A stretch of 64,000 nt of DNA from CAZYTM01 sp964649725. GTDB taxonomy: Bacteria; Desulfobacterota; Desulfuromonadia; Geobacterales; Geobacteraceae. A program made the position numbers and the translations under genes. Below, in pieces: positions 15,974 to 25,370 of this stretch; the first letter of the stretch is position 1; every line of letters begins with the position of its first letter. The stretch spans positions 1 through 64,000 of the forward strand of contig CAZYTM010000011.1 of NCBI GenBank assembly GCA_964649725.1, in the 5' to 3' direction. The notes under the pieces were generated by a model that worked only from the letters and a program-made list of their open reading frames with translations, did not search any database and was not told where the DNA came from.

Positions 15974-17052
15974 TTGCTGCTGGCAACCAGGAACATCGCC
16001 TGGAGGAATGGTCCGGCCTGTTGCAGTTCAGCCGGGGTAAGGCTGGCGACCTGCTGCGGGGAGCGGAAGCGGCGGAGGAAGTTGCGATTGGTGAGATCGA
16101 GCAGAGGATTCACCCTGCCAAAGCGGGGGGGGATGGTGAACCCCCGCAGTTGCAGCAAGGAGACCGCCCGGTCGAGTAACGGGTTGAGCCGGAGTATGCT
16201 GCTGGCGCCAAGTGGTGCGGCTCCGGACGGTCCGTTGCCGAGATAGAGGATAAAGTTGGGGAGAGCGCCCCGCTCCTGCTCAACTCTTTGCAGCCGCTCT
16301 ATCTCTGCTGCAGGGTCGGGGAGGGCGCCCGGGTGGGCAAACTGGAGGATGGTCAGGCCGCTGGCCGCGAGCAGCTCCAGCAGAGCTGCAACCCGGAAGG
16401 TGGTGGCGCGAGGGTGGAGCAGGGCGTCTGCCAGACCGGCATCGCTTTCCAGCTCCGGGGCAGCAGCGGCAAAGCCGGCCAGCCTGGAATCTGGCCCGGC
16501 CCTGGCGATCAGCTTCCTGACACTCGCCACATCCCTTATTTTGAGGAGCCGCAGCGCCCGCCTGATCGACTCTGCCTCCTGCCGTTCCGACTTGCTATAG
16601 ACCATCAGCCGGATGATCCCTCCCGGCAGTAACCGTCTTTTGAGCGCCAGCAGTCCGGCAAGCGGCTCGGCCAGGTGGTGCAGCACACCGAAGCAGTCGA
16701 TAAAGTGAAAGGGGCCAGGGGCGACCTCTCCGTCAAGGATATCACCCTGCAGGTAGCTTAAGTTGCGGCAGCCGTGCAGCAGGGCATGGCGCCGCGCCCG
16801 CTGCAGGTTGGTTCTGGAGAGGTCGAGGGCGATGATGGTGTCGTCAGGGTTGGCTAATCGGGTCGGGTAGGGGGAGAAACTGCCGCAGCCGGCCAGCAGG
16901 ATCGCCCCGGGTCTGTCCGGCCAGATACCGTTGAATCTGGCCCAGAGGCTTTGCCTGTTGAGGTGATAGGTGTCGGCCGGCCGGACTCTGGCGAGCAGAC
17001 TGTAGACCGGGTAGGGGAATCTTTCATAGTGCTGGCGGATATCATCATTCAT
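15970..17052 (-). CDS. Class I SAM-dependent methyltransferase
   Basis: 360 residues. The Rossmann-type SAM site is visible: motif I (ILLAGCGSFSPYPTRLA, about residue 52), an acidic residue after strand 2 (IIALDLS), and the post-II and motif-IV region (FIDCFGVLHHLAEP, about residue 118). A C-terminal domain of about 170 residues has no obvious motif. The N terminus (HYERFPYPVY) resembles methyltransferases acting on proteins or small metabolites. The substrate is unknown. It is third in a leftward run after ligA and acyP, and may share their transcript. Confidence 0.8.
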   Translation of the reverse strand: MNDDIRQHYERFPYPVYSLLARVRPADTYHLNRQSLWARFNGIWPDRPGAILLAGCGSFSPYPTRLANPDDTIIALDLSRTNLQRARRHALLHGCRNLSYLQGDILDGEVAPGPFHFIDCFGVLHHLAEPLAGLLALKRRLLPGGIIRLMVYSKSERQEAESIRRALRLLKIRDVASVRKLIARAGPDSRLAGFAAAAPELESDAGLADALLHPRATTFRVAALLELLAASGLTILQFAHPGALPDPAAEIERLQRVEQERGALPNFILYLGNGPSGAAPLGASSILRLNPLLDRAVSLLQLRGFTIPPRFGRVNPLLDLTNRNFLRRFRSPQQVASLTPAELQQAGPFLQAMFLVASSN

Positions 17053-17065
17053 GGGCTGGTCGAGG

Positions 17066-17341
17066 TCAGTGGCGGATCGTGAAGTCGACGAACTCGCCCA
17101 GGTAGGTATGCTCAGTCAACCGTACCTCGTCGACCCGGCCGTATGGTGAACCGCTGTGGCACCATTCCACCATGGCGGTCACGGCTGGCTCCTCACCCTC
17201 GAAACAGGCCTCCACCGATCCGTCCGGCAGGTTCCGCACCCATCCTGTCAGACCGAGCCGGTCGGCGTTCTCTTTGGTGAAGTAGCGGAAGTTGACCCCC
17301 TGGACTACCCCCTTGATATTGACCTGCATTCTGACCTTCAT
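17066..17341 (-). CDS. acyP: Acylphosphatase
   Basis: 91 residues, full length for the family. It has the catalytic Arg in the phosphate loop (GVVQGVNFRYFT) and the catalytic Asn (GWVRNLPDGSVE). Acylphosphatases hydrolyse carboxyl-phosphate bonds in small acyl phosphates in the cytosol. The start codon overlaps the ligA stop by four bases, indicating translational coupling. Confidence 0.93.
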   Translation of the reverse strand: MKVRMQVNIKGVVQGVNFRYFTKENADRLGLTGWVRNLPDGSVEACFEGEEPAVTAMVEWCHSGSPYGRVDEVRLTEHTYLGEFVDFTIRH

Positions 17342-19368
17342 CCACCACTCTCCAGCAGTTGCAGGAACTGGTCCTCGGAGAGCAGGGTCACCCCCAGCTG
17401 GCGCGCTTTCTCCAGCTTGGAACCGGCTTCGGCACCCGCCACCAAGTAATCGGTTTTTTTCGATACCGAGCCGGTGACATGCCCCCCTTCGTTCTCGACC
17501 ATCCTCTTTGCCTCGTCACGGTTCATCCGGGTCAGGGTGCCGGTAAAGACAAAGGTCCGGCCGGTAAAGCGGCCGCCTAACCTCTTCATCCCCATGGTCG
17601 GCTTCACCCCGGCGGCAAAGAGCCGCTCGATGATATTCATGTTGACCGGGTTACGGAAGAAGTCGTGGATGCTCTGGGCCACCTGCGGCCCGATCTCGCG
17701 GATGGTGAGGAGCTCTGCAACAGAAGCCTGGCGCAGGTTTTCGATACTGCCAAAGGCGCTGGCCAGAAGTTTGGCGGTCTGTTCGCCGACGTGACGGATG
17801 CCGAGGGCAAAGATGAAGCGCTCCAGTTCCCGCTCCTTGCTCTTGTCGATAGCGTTGAGGAGATTGTCAGCCAGCTTGTCACCCATCCGCTCGAATGCCA
17901 TGAAACTCTCCCTGGTCAGAGAGTATATATCGGCCAGATTGCTCACCAGCTTGAGGCGGAGCAGCTGTTCGATATATTTGACCCCCAGACCGTCGATATC
18001 CATGGCATTGCGGGAGGCGAAGTGGATGATCGATTCGCGGATCTGCGCCGGGCAGGAGAGTCCAAGGCAGCGGAGCGCCACCTCGTCGGTGATTTTCACC
18101 ACCTCCGAACCGCACTCCGGACAGTTTGTCGGCATCGGCAGGGGCTGCTCACTGCCGCTACGCTGCTCCTTTACCACCTCTACCACAGCCGGTATCACAT
18201 CGCCGGCCCGTTCGATCACCACGGTGTCGCCGATGCGGATATCCTTCTTCTCCATCTCCGGCCAATTGTGCAGGGTCGCCCGGCTGACCGTCACCCCGGA
18301 GAGCCTGACCGGCCGGAGGTGGGCAGTCGGGGTGATGACCCCGGTCCGGCCGACCTGCGGGACGATAGCTTCAATAATGGTGATGGCGCGGCGTGGCGGA
18401 AATTTCCAGGCGATCGCCCATTTCGGCATCCGGCTCTTCTCCCCCAACTCCTGTTGCAGGGAGAAGGAGTTGACCTTTACCACTACGCCATCGATCTCGT
18501 AAGGGAGCCCTTCCCGTGCTGCTTCCATCTCCCGGTGGTAGTCGATCACCCCGGCCAGCCCCTGCACCGTGCGGGTCAGCGGATTGACCGGCAACCCCCA
18601 GCTGGCGATGCTGGCAAGAAACTGCTGTTGCGAACTGAATTCCACCCCCTGGCAGTGGCCGGGGGCGTAGCAGAAGATAGCCAGCGGCCGCCTGGCGGTG
18701 ATCTGCGGGTCGAGCTGGCGGATCGAACCGGCAGCGGCGTTGCGCGGATTGGCCAGCGGCGCTTCGCCATTCTCCTCCCGCTCGCTGTTCATCTTCTGAA
18801 ATGCTGCCAGCGGCAGATAGACCTCCCCGCGCAGCTCCAGCAAGGGGGGAGGCTCCCCGGTAGTGAGCCGCAGGGGGAGGTTTTTCACGGTGCGCAGGTT
18901 CTGGGTGACATCCTCGCCGACGCTCCCGTCCCCCCGTGTCGCGCCGACGCTCAATTCGCCCTGCAGATAAGTGATGGAGACCGCCAGACCGTCCATCTTC
19001 GGTTCGCAGACATACTCCAGCTGCTGCTCGAGCGGCAGGGCCAGCTCCCTTTTCAGTCGGGCGTCGAAGTCGGCCATCTCTGCTTCGCTCAAGGCGTTCT
19101 CCAGCGAGAGCATCGGCAGTTGGTGCACCACCTGGCTGAATCTGGTCAGCGGTGCGCTGCCGACCCGCTGGGTCGGTGAGTCAGGAGTCAGCAGCTCCGG
19201 ATGCTGTCGCTCCAGCTCCAGCAGTTCGCGGAAGAGTGCGTCATAATCGGCGTCACTTAACTCCGGCTGGTCATCCTGATAATAGAGCCGATTGTGCCGT
19301 TCTATCTCCCCCCGGAGGTGGAGAATCCGTTCCTTGGCACTGCTCGGCATGAGTGACAGCTGCTCCAT
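17338..19368 (-). CDS. ligA: NAD+-dependent DNA ligase
   Basis: 676 residues, full length. The adenylation domain carries the AMP-accepting Lys (EPKMDGLAVS, about residue 124). The OB fold, a Cys4 zinc site (CPECGSEV, then CLGLSCPAQI), helix-hairpin-helix repeats (about 510-580) and a C-terminal BRCT domain (GRFTGRTFVFTGTL onward) follow in order. It seals nicks in replication and repair. It is the first gene of a leftward run with acyP and a methyltransferase. Confidence 0.97.
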   Translation of the reverse strand: MEQLSLMPSSAKERILHLRGEIERHNRLYYQDDQPELSDADYDALFRELLELERQHPELLTPDSPTQRVGSAPLTRFSQVVHQLPMLSLENALSEAEMADFDARLKRELALPLEQQLEYVCEPKMDGLAVSITYLQGELSVGATRGDGSVGEDVTQNLRTVKNLPLRLTTGEPPPLLELRGEVYLPLAAFQKMNSEREENGEAPLANPRNAAAGSIRQLDPQITARRPLAIFCYAPGHCQGVEFSSQQQFLASIASWGLPVNPLTRTVQGLAGVIDYHREMEAAREGLPYEIDGVVVKVNSFSLQQELGEKSRMPKWAIAWKFPPRRAITIIEAIVPQVGRTGVITPTAHLRPVRLSGVTVSRATLHNWPEMEKKDIRIGDTVVIERAGDVIPAVVEVVKEQRSGSEQPLPMPTNCPECGSEVVKITDEVALRCLGLSCPAQIRESIIHFASRNAMDIDGLGVKYIEQLLRLKLVSNLADIYSLTRESFMAFERMGDKLADNLLNAIDKSKERELERFIFALGIRHVGEQTAKLLASAFGSIENLRQASVAELLTIREIGPQVAQSIHDFFRNPVNMNIIERLFAAGVKPTMGMKRLGGRFTGRTFVFTGTLTRMNRDEAKRMVENEGGHVTGSVSKKTDYLVAGAEAGSKLEKARQLGVTLLSEDQFLQLLESGG

Positions 19369-19508
19369 TTTCTCTCCTTGTCGATACCCGCTCTATATAG
19401 CACAGCGTACCGCGGTTGGCAAATGGCATGCAGCCATTTATTAAAGATTCCCCCCGGCCGGCCGAAACAGATATGGAGATGGTTATCAAGCGGAGAAGGG
19501 GGTAGCAT

Positions 19509-19916
19509 ATGGCGCTCATAGATTGGAGCGAAGCTTACAGTGTCAAGGTCAAACAGATGGACGATCAGCACCGGAAGCTGGTCGAGATGATCAACCAGTT
19601 GCATGATGCCATGAAGGTCGGCAAGGGGAACCAGGTCGTTGAAGATGTGCTGAAGTCGCTCATAGCCTATACCAAGACCCATTTCGCTGCCGAAGAGTCG
19701 TTGATGAAGATGCATAACTACCCTGGCTACGAGGAGCAGAAAAAGGCGCACAACTCCCTGGTGCTGCAGATCAATGACATCCAGAAGAAGTTTCACGAAG
19801 GGAATGCGCCTCTCAGCCAGAATGTCATGACCTTTCTCAAGGATTGGCTGATCAAGCATATCCAGGGGACAGACAAAAATTACGGCGCTTTTTTCAACAA
19901 GGCCGGGGTACAGTGA
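19509..19916 (+). CDS. Bacteriohaemerythrin
   Basis: 135 residues, a single haemerythrin domain. The di-iron ligands are in place: His (MDDQHRKL), His and Glu (THFAAEES), His (KKAHNSL) and the late HIQGTDK motif with His and Asp. These proteins bind O2 reversibly and are common in anaerobes and microaerophiles as O2 carriers or sensors. It is a stand-alone cytosolic form, with a GGAG-type ribosome site. A second, related copy lies at 31659. Confidence 0.92.
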   Translation: MALIDWSEAYSVKVKQMDDQHRKLVEMINQLHDAMKVGKGNQVVEDVLKSLIAYTKTHFAAEESLMKMHNYPGYEEQKKAHNSLVLQINDIQKKFHEGNAPLSQNVMTFLKDWLIKHIQGTDKNYGAFFNKAGVQ

Positions 19917-20110
19917 GCTGAAGACCGTTTGTCGGGAGACCCCCGGAAGAAGCGCTGCCAGATAATGATGCCGCCGCTGCCACTTTATGAACTTGGTGGG
20001 GCGGCGATTTTTTTGCGCCGGTAATGACTCGTTGCACTTGCATATTCACCTGTTGCTGGCATATATATGTATATCCGCTGGATGAAACTACTGATTGCCA
20101 AGGAGCAGTT

Positions 20111-20743
20111 ATGGGAAGATTCGCACGGTCGGGAAGAGCTCTGCTGGTTTTTCTCCTGGCATCTCTTTTAAGCGGCGCTGCAGTCGCTGCAGATAAGCCG
20201 GCAGCCAAGAGCAGGAGCAAGGCCAAGGCGAAAGCAGCACCCAAAGAGCAACAGAGCGTCAAGATGGAGCAGCGGAAGATAGAGCTCCCCGGGCACGGGA
20301 CGCTACTCTTGAATATGCCGGCGACCTGGCAGCAGCTTAAAGGGAACAGCATGGAGGGGATGCCGGCGGTGACTATTTTCCGGCCGGAGCAGGGGGATGA
20401 CTTCGAGGTGCAGCTGCTGCCGCTCTGGAGTCCGAACAACGACCCTGGTTTCAACAGTCAGGCCGAGGTGAAGCGTCTGGCCGAGATGGACGCCGGGGTG
20501 GTGCAGGCGACTGAGGCGGAGAAGGGTGCACGGCTGAAGACTTTTACAGGGAAGAGCGGCACCGGTTACTACTATTTCGACCTTTACTTTGCCCAGCGAC
20601 CAGGCGGGCCTGATCAGGCGATGCGCGCCTCCATAGCGGTACGGGACCTGCTGGTTAACGTGACGGTCATCTGCCGCAGCAAGGAGGCACCGGTAGTGGC
20701 CGAGGTGCTGCAGATGCTGGCCGGAGCGGACAAGGCAAAGTAA
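20111..20743 (+). CDS. Exported hypothetical protein
   Basis: 210 residues from the ATG at 20111, chosen for its AGGAG site and because it opens directly into a signal peptide (LLVFLLASLLSGAAVAADK). A Lys/Ala-rich linker (about 25-50) leads to a folded domain of about 155 residues (PGHGTLLLNMPATWQQ onward) that I do not recognise as a named family. Likely periplasmic. It is followed by a strong terminator and appears monocistronic. Confidence 0.7.
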   Translation: MGRFARSGRALLVFLLASLLSGAAVAADKPAAKSRSKAKAKAAPKEQQSVKMEQRKIELPGHGTLLLNMPATWQQLKGNSMEGMPAVTIFRPEQGDDFEVQLLPLWSPNNDPGFNSQAEVKRLAEMDAGVVQATEAEKGARLKTFTGKSGTGYYYFDLYFAQRPGGPDQAMRASIAVRDLLVNVTVICRSKEAPVVAEVLQMLAGADKAK

Positions 20744-20771
20744 TGATTTCCAGCCATTCACCTGGCAGGGG

Positions 20772-20800
20772 AAAAGACCGTTAGCGCGGTCTTTTTTATT
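20772..20800. terminator. Rho-independent terminator
   Basis: AAAAGACCG, short loop TTAGCG, CGGTCTTTTTT, then T-rich tail. It serves the plus-strand gene ending at 20743 and, being A-rich on the other side, possibly the convergent peroxiredoxin gene. Confidence 0.85.
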
Positions 20801-21506
20801 TCCCCAGGGTCTTCTGCCCGGGGTGCCACCCTAGCGGACAGAGTTCGCCGGTCTGCAGCGCCTCCAGCACCCGCAGCGTCTCGTCGACACTCCGGCCGAC
20901 CGAAAGGTTGTGGATCAGCTGGTATTGCAGGACCCCTTGCGGGTCGATGATGAAGAGACCACGCAGCGCCACCCCCTCTTTCTCGTCGAGGATGCCGTAA
21001 CTCCGTGCTGTCTCCTTGTTGAAATCGGCCAAAAGCGGGTAGCTCAGCTCTCCCAGGTCCCCTCGCTGCAGCCAGGCCAGGTGGGAGAACTTGCTGTCGA
21101 CCGAGGCGCCCAGGAGCACGGCGTTCAGCTTGCGGAACTGGTCGATGGCAGCGTTGAAACCTTTTATCTCGGTCGGGCAGACAAAGGTGAAGTCGTTCGG
21201 ATAGAAGAAGAGCACCACCCATTTGCCCCGGTAGTCTGCCAGGCTGATCCGGCGAAACTCTTCACCCGGTTTCTTGCTTACCAGCGCTTCGAGACTGAAG
21301 TCCGGCGCCGCTCTGCCGACCCGCGCCGCTTTTGCCGGCATGGTCGGCAGCAGCTCATTCATGTCGAACGGCAGCGACGGATGCAGATCGTGCTCTATTA
21401 CTGTAGCAGACTTCTTCCTGCTGTCGGCCAAGACATCTCCGCTCGCCATGAATATGGCTGCCAGAGCGGTGCAATGGATTAGTAACGAAAAGATGCGTAG
21501 CGGCAT
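20796..21506 (-). CDS. Exported 2-Cys peroxiredoxin (AhpC/TSA family)
   Basis: 236 residues. The N terminus is a signal sequence (FSLLIHCTALAAIFMASGDVLA). The peroxiredoxin domain has the peroxidatic Cys in FYPNDFTFVCPTE (about residue 124) and a late Cys in the position of the resolving residue (GELCPLGWHP). It should reduce peroxides in the periplasm; most AhpC-type enzymes are cytosolic, so the export signal is notable, and the electron donor is not evident. The start has an excellent ribosome site (AGGAGGGATATC). Monocistronic. Confidence 0.88.
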   Translation of the reverse strand: MPLRIFSLLIHCTALAAIFMASGDVLADSRKKSATVIEHDLHPSLPFDMNELLPTMPAKAARVGRAAPDFSLEALVSKKPGEEFRRISLADYRGKWVVLFFYPNDFTFVCPTEIKGFNAAIDQFRKLNAVLLGASVDSKFSHLAWLQRGDLGELSYPLLADFNKETARSYGILDEKEGVALRGLFIIDPQGVLQYQLIHNLSVGRSVDETLRVLEALQTGELCPLGWHPGQKTLGK

Positions 21507-21643
21507 GATATCCCTCCTGACAGAACATTACCTGATTTTCAGTCTAACCGAGAAGAGGGGGAATGCAACCATGAAAAGACTTCTGTTTCCCCCGGAAATA
21601 TGCTAGAACAGGGACAATCAACCTGTATAAAGGAGCTGCGACA

Positions 21644-22159
21644 ATGAGCGAAACTGTCAACCCGCGTGTCCTGATGGAGACCTCCATGGGGAACATCACC
21701 ATCGAGCTGTTCAAGGAGAAGGCCCCGATCTCGGTGCGCAACTTTATCTCTTATGTAAATGACGGCTATTACAACGGCACCATTTTCCACCGTGTCATCA
21801 AGACCTTCATGGTCCAGGGGGGTGGGCTAGACGAGAATATGCAGCCGAAGAAGACCAAGTTCGCCATCAAGAACGAGGCGACCAATGGCCTCTCCAACAA
21901 GCGAGGGACCCTGGCCATGGCCCGCACCAGCGTGGTCGACAGCGCCACATCGCAGTTTTTCATCAACGTGGTGGACAACCTCTTCCTCGATCACCAGGGT
22001 AAGCAGCCCGATCATTACGGTTATGCCGTCTTCGGTCAGGTGGTGGAAGGGATGGAGGTCGTGGATGCCATCAAAGAGGTGAAGACCGGGTCGCGTAGCG
22101 GGCATTCCGATGTGCCGGCAGAGAATATCTTCATCACCGCGATGAGCGTGCTGCCATAG
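21644..22159 (+). CDS. ppiB: Cyclophilin-type peptidyl-prolyl cis-trans isomerase
   Basis: 171 residues, no signal peptide, so cytosolic. Active-site motifs are present: FHRVIKTFMVQGG (about residue 48), ATSQFFINV and YAVFGQVVEGMEV. It catalyses proline isomerisation during folding. AAGGAG lies before the ATG. Monocistronic, or possibly read through to the next gene 40 bases downstream. Confidence 0.95.
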   Translation: MSETVNPRVLMETSMGNITIELFKEKAPISVRNFISYVNDGYYNGTIFHRVIKTFMVQGGGLDENMQPKKTKFAIKNEATNGLSNKRGTLAMARTSVVDSATSQFFINVVDNLFLDHQGKQPDHYGYAVFGQVVEGMEVVDAIKEVKTGSRSGHSDVPAENIFITAMSVLP

Positions 22160-22198
22160 CCTGTTGCGAGCAGGCGAAAGTTTTTATCCGGAGGGGAT

Positions 22199-23251
22199 GT
22201 GCCGTCAGTTAATAATCTCCGTATCCTTGGTGAGATCATGGCGGGCATCCTGCTCTGGCTGCTCCTTACCGGAAGAGCAGTGGCCGGGGTCGCAGGTGAG
22301 CACCCCCCCACCGCACTCCCTGTCGTTCAGCCTGCCACTCCGGTTCAGCCGCACCCCAAACCTGCGCCACAGCCTGCTGATGAGGATGAAGAGGAACTGC
22401 CGGTGGAAAAGAAGGCCAGCACCGAATTCGTGCTGGAACTCGATGCCTACTACAGCGATATCGGCCTCTACATCCCGCTCACCAAAGACCCTATCCCCAA
22501 CTTTGTCGAAGCGGAAGAGACCAAGGTCTACAAACATCTCCTGCTCAACTCCCTGACCCCCCGCTTCATGGTGCTGGAGGCAGCGGTCTTTCCGATGCCG
22601 GTCTTAGGCGTCTATCTGAAGAAGAACCACCCGCAGTTCTACGACAGCACCGGTATCGGTGCCGACCTGAACGTCATCGAGTCGATCACCGCCGGTTTCC
22701 AGGAGCCGTACGCCTTTTCCGTATTTTTCGGTAATGTGGTCAATTTTGTCAAGCCTGACGAAAAGCGGAAGGGGACCAACAAGGGGTACATGGGGTATCT
22801 GCTGAGCTATGCCACCGAACATATCAAGAACAACCGGCTGATCAGCGACAACTCCTTCGAGGTGGAGTGGAAGATGAAGGGTGACCGGATCTTCAAGGAT
22901 GACAAGCTGAGCTGGAGCTTCCGCATCGGCAGCAAGGTCCACGACCATCCGAATATCACCAACGTCGCCTATCTGGGGCTGCGCCGCAGCAACCTCGACT
23001 TCAACTCGCCGGCCCTCTCCTGGTTCAAGAACAGCAGTTTCGACATCCGCTTCGATTTCTCGCTGAAGAACAGCCAGCTGATCCGCCAGGAATACGTGGT
23101 GGGGAAGAAGTACCCGTTCAAGAAGCAGCATGTGGCGCTACGATTCGACGTCGGCATGATCTGGGAGAGTAACGACAAGTATACCGGACCGCTCCGGGAC
23201 AACGATTTCCACAACTTCATCCTGGTCTTCCGGCCGAATCTGCAGTTTTAG
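22199..23251 (+). CDS. Predicted outer-membrane beta-barrel protein, function unknown
   Basis: 350 residues. The GTG at 22199 follows GGAGGGGAT; an ATG at 22238 is an alternative. A signal peptide (ILLWLLLTGRAVAG), a Pro-rich linker (about 35-65) and an acidic patch (DEDEEEL) precede a domain of alternating hydrophobic and polar residues ending in Phe (FRPNLQF), the pattern of an outer-membrane barrel. Phospholipase A1 was considered but its active-site motif is not found. Function unknown. Confidence 0.65.
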   Translation: MPSVNNLRILGEIMAGILLWLLLTGRAVAGVAGEHPPTALPVVQPATPVQPHPKPAPQPADEDEEELPVEKKASTEFVLELDAYYSDIGLYIPLTKDPIPNFVEAEETKVYKHLLLNSLTPRFMVLEAAVFPMPVLGVYLKKNHPQFYDSTGIGADLNVIESITAGFQEPYAFSVFFGNVVNFVKPDEKRKGTNKGYMGYLLSYATEHIKNNRLISDNSFEVEWKMKGDRIFKDDKLSWSFRIGSKVHDHPNITNVAYLGLRRSNLDFNSPALSWFKNSSFDIRFDFSLKNSQLIRQEYVVGKKYPFKKQHVALRFDVGMIWESNDKYTGPLRDNDFHNFILVFRPNLQF

Positions 23252-23288
23252 CGACCACGCTCTCCCCTTTTTCCGCAGCTGGGCCAGC

Positions 23289-23960
23289 TCAAGGGCAGGC
23301 ATCCCCGATCACTGTCTGCGGCTCTTGGGCCGGATCGAGCCAGCGGAGCAGCCGGAGCATGTCCGGCTCTGCGGTGGCGATGCACCCTGCCGTGGGGGTG
23401 ACGGGGCTGCTCCAGAGGTGGAAGAAGATGGCGCTCCCCGCACCCGGGACGATCGTCTTGGTGTTGTACTCCACGACGATGCCATATCTGTACAGCTCAT
23501 CGGCACGTCTCATGATCTCGTAGGAGAGCCCGGCCCCCGCTTTTTTGTCGGTCAGCATGTTGTACCGCTCGGAGCTGGGGTCGTCGATCCAGATCATCTC
23601 CGGGGTAAGGACGATATAGGGGAGCCTGGTGGTGAAGGGCTCATAGCCGAACCCTCTCTCCAGGGGGAAAATGCCGGAGGGGGTGCGGCCGTCCCCCTCA
23701 CGCTTTTCACCCAATGGGGCGAGACCGTTTCTCCCTGCCACGGCAGGGATCGATCCCCCCTGCTGCTGCCAGCCTGAATCCCCCCGCGCAAAGAGGCGGA
23801 TCGCCAGCCCCGCCGGCATTGACTTATCCCTCTCCACCAGAACCGCCTGCCGGCTTGCCCCGGGTAGCCGGCATTTATCCAAGATCACCCCGGGGCGCTG
23901 ATGCTGACACCCTGCCAGCAGGAGTAGCGGGAGGAGCAGCAGGAGACGCCGCAGCTTCAT
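23289..23960 (-). CDS. L,D-transpeptidase (YkuD)-like lipoprotein
   Basis: 223 residues. A lipobox (LLLLAGC) predicts a lipid-anchored protein. The YkuD-type catalytic region is recognisable near the C terminus: a His in IFFHLWSS and the catalytic Cys in TAGCIA, close to the HX(n)GC arrangement of the family. Such enzymes make 3-3 crosslinks in peptidoglycan or attach proteins to it. The ATG overlaps the stop of the upstream symporter by four bases. Spacing of the motif is shorter than usual, so activity is inferred. Confidence 0.75.
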   Translation of the reverse strand: MKLRRLLLLLPLLLLAGCQHQRPGVILDKCRLPGASRQAVLVERDKSMPAGLAIRLFARGDSGWQQQGGSIPAVAGRNGLAPLGEKREGDGRTPSGIFPLERGFGYEPFTTRLPYIVLTPEMIWIDDPSSERYNMLTDKKAGAGLSYEIMRRADELYRYGIVVEYNTKTIVPGAGSAIFFHLWSSPVTPTAGCIATAEPDMLRLLRWLDPAQEPQTVIGDACP

Positions 23961-25186
23961 AGCTCGACCCCTTCCGCTTCAGGGCGCCACCCCTTGCCTG
24001 CAGTCAGCCGCGTCACCATCATCGCTGCCACGTTGTCGCCGGTGGCGTTCAACAGGGTCGCCAGGGGGTCGATGATTATGCTGATAGCCGCCAGCAAAGG
24101 CAGTACCTCGACCGGGAAACCGAAGACCGACAGGATCAGCATCTCCCCGATCATCCCGCCGCTCGGGATGGCACCCACCACCACCCCGACCAGGATGGCG
24201 ACCCCGGCAGTCATGAGGAGCCGGCCGAAGGACAACTCCTGCTGGAAGAGGCTCATGGCAAAGAGGACCTTCAGCACCCCGCCGATCACCGAGCCATCCT
24301 TGTGCAGGGCCGCCCCGACCGGGATCACCACATCGCAGACATCGTCCGGCACCCCCATCTTCGGCGCCGCTTCCAGGTTGACCGGCATGGTCGCCATGCT
24401 GGAACAGGTGCCGAGTGCTGTCAGGGATGGGCCGAGCATATTGGCCCAGAAACGGCGGATGGCGGTAATCCCGCCGGAGAAAAAGGCATAGAGGGAGAAG
24501 CCGCCGACAAAGTAGAGGAGGGAGAAGCCGTAGTAGACGATGAAGACCTTGAAATAGGCGGCGGCCAGCGCTTCGCCGGTATCGACCACAGTGGCGGCGA
24601 ACCAGGCGAGAAGCCCCACCGGGGCGGCGTACATGACATAATCGATCAGCCGGATGAATACCCGGGAGCCGCCAGCCAGGAAGCGGCCGAACGAGCCGCC
24701 CGCCTCCCTGCAGGAACGGGTGGCCAGTCCGACCCCTACGGAAAAGATGATCAGGGGGAGCATGGAGCGACGGGAGATAAGTTCCGGAAAATCGGCGGCA
24801 GTGAAGGCCTTCACCAGTTGCGCCGGCAATGATGGTGTCTGCTGTAGCGGCAGGCTTTGCAGGACGATCCCGGCACCGGGGGTCGGCTGCACCAGCAGCA
24901 TGAAAATGAGAGAGGTGACGGCAGCTACGATGCTCGTTGCCAGGAAGACCAGGAACATCGCCCAGGAGACCCTGGAGAGCCGCCTGCTGTCGCTGCTGGA
25001 GGCGATGGCGGAAGAGACGGTGAAAAAAACGAGCGGCACGATGATCATGAAGAGCAGATTGAGAAAGAGCTCCCCCAGCGGACGAATGGCCCGCGCCACA
25101 TCGGGACGGAAGGAGCCGAGCAGCACCCCGCCAGCGATGGAGAGGATGAGCAGCAGAGGGAAAGCGTAGGTTTTCAGCAGCTTCAT
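23957..25186 (-). CDS. Dicarboxylate/amino acid:cation symporter (DAACS family)
   Basis: About 409 residues from the ATG at 25186, which has GAGG just upstream (an in-frame ATG five codons earlier does not). Multiple membrane helices. Family hallmarks: the loop region MIIVPLVFFTVSSAIASSSD and, later, the stretch GVPDDVCDVVIPVGAALHKDGS, which corresponds to the substrate-binding core of glutamate/aspartate and C4-dicarboxylate carriers. It should take up a dicarboxylate with Na+ or H+. Substrate not determined. Coupled to the L,D-transpeptidase-like gene. Confidence 0.9.
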   Translation of the reverse strand: MKLLKTYAFPLLLILSIAGGVLLGSFRPDVARAIRPLGELFLNLLFMIIVPLVFFTVSSAIASSSDSRRLSRVSWAMFLVFLATSIVAAVTSLIFMLLVQPTPGAGIVLQSLPLQQTPSLPAQLVKAFTAADFPELISRRSMLPLIIFSVGVGLATRSCREAGGSFGRFLAGGSRVFIRLIDYVMYAAPVGLLAWFAATVVDTGEALAAAYFKVFIVYYGFSLLYFVGGFSLYAFFSGGITAIRRFWANMLGPSLTALGTCSSMATMPVNLEAAPKMGVPDDVCDVVIPVGAALHKDGSVIGGVLKVLFAMSLFQQELSFGRLLMTAGVAILVGVVVGAIPSGGMIGEMLILSVFGFPVEVLPLLAAISIIIDPLATLLNATGDNVAAMMVTRLTAGKGWRPEAEGVEL

Positions 25187-25370
25187 CACTACCTCGCACA
25201 TTTCTTCATGTCGCGCAGCATACCGGATTGAGCGGGTCAGCTTTAACGGCAGTCAGCCGAGACATAGAGACCCCGGTTGAAAATCGGGTCATTATATATC
25301 AGCTGCAGAAGAGAGTGTCGTGATATATTGTTATCCCCCTGCTACAGCCGCTTGAGCTCCTGCCGGATGG

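Noticed and set aside
17665..19179. A 500-codon open frame opposite ligA
   Set aside because: GC-rich antisense shadow; ligA is complete and full length on the other strand.
22199..23251. Phospholipase A1 (PldA) call for the outer-membrane-type protein
   Set aside because: The His-Ser-Asn active-site motif of PldA is not found; only the barrel-like pattern is supported.
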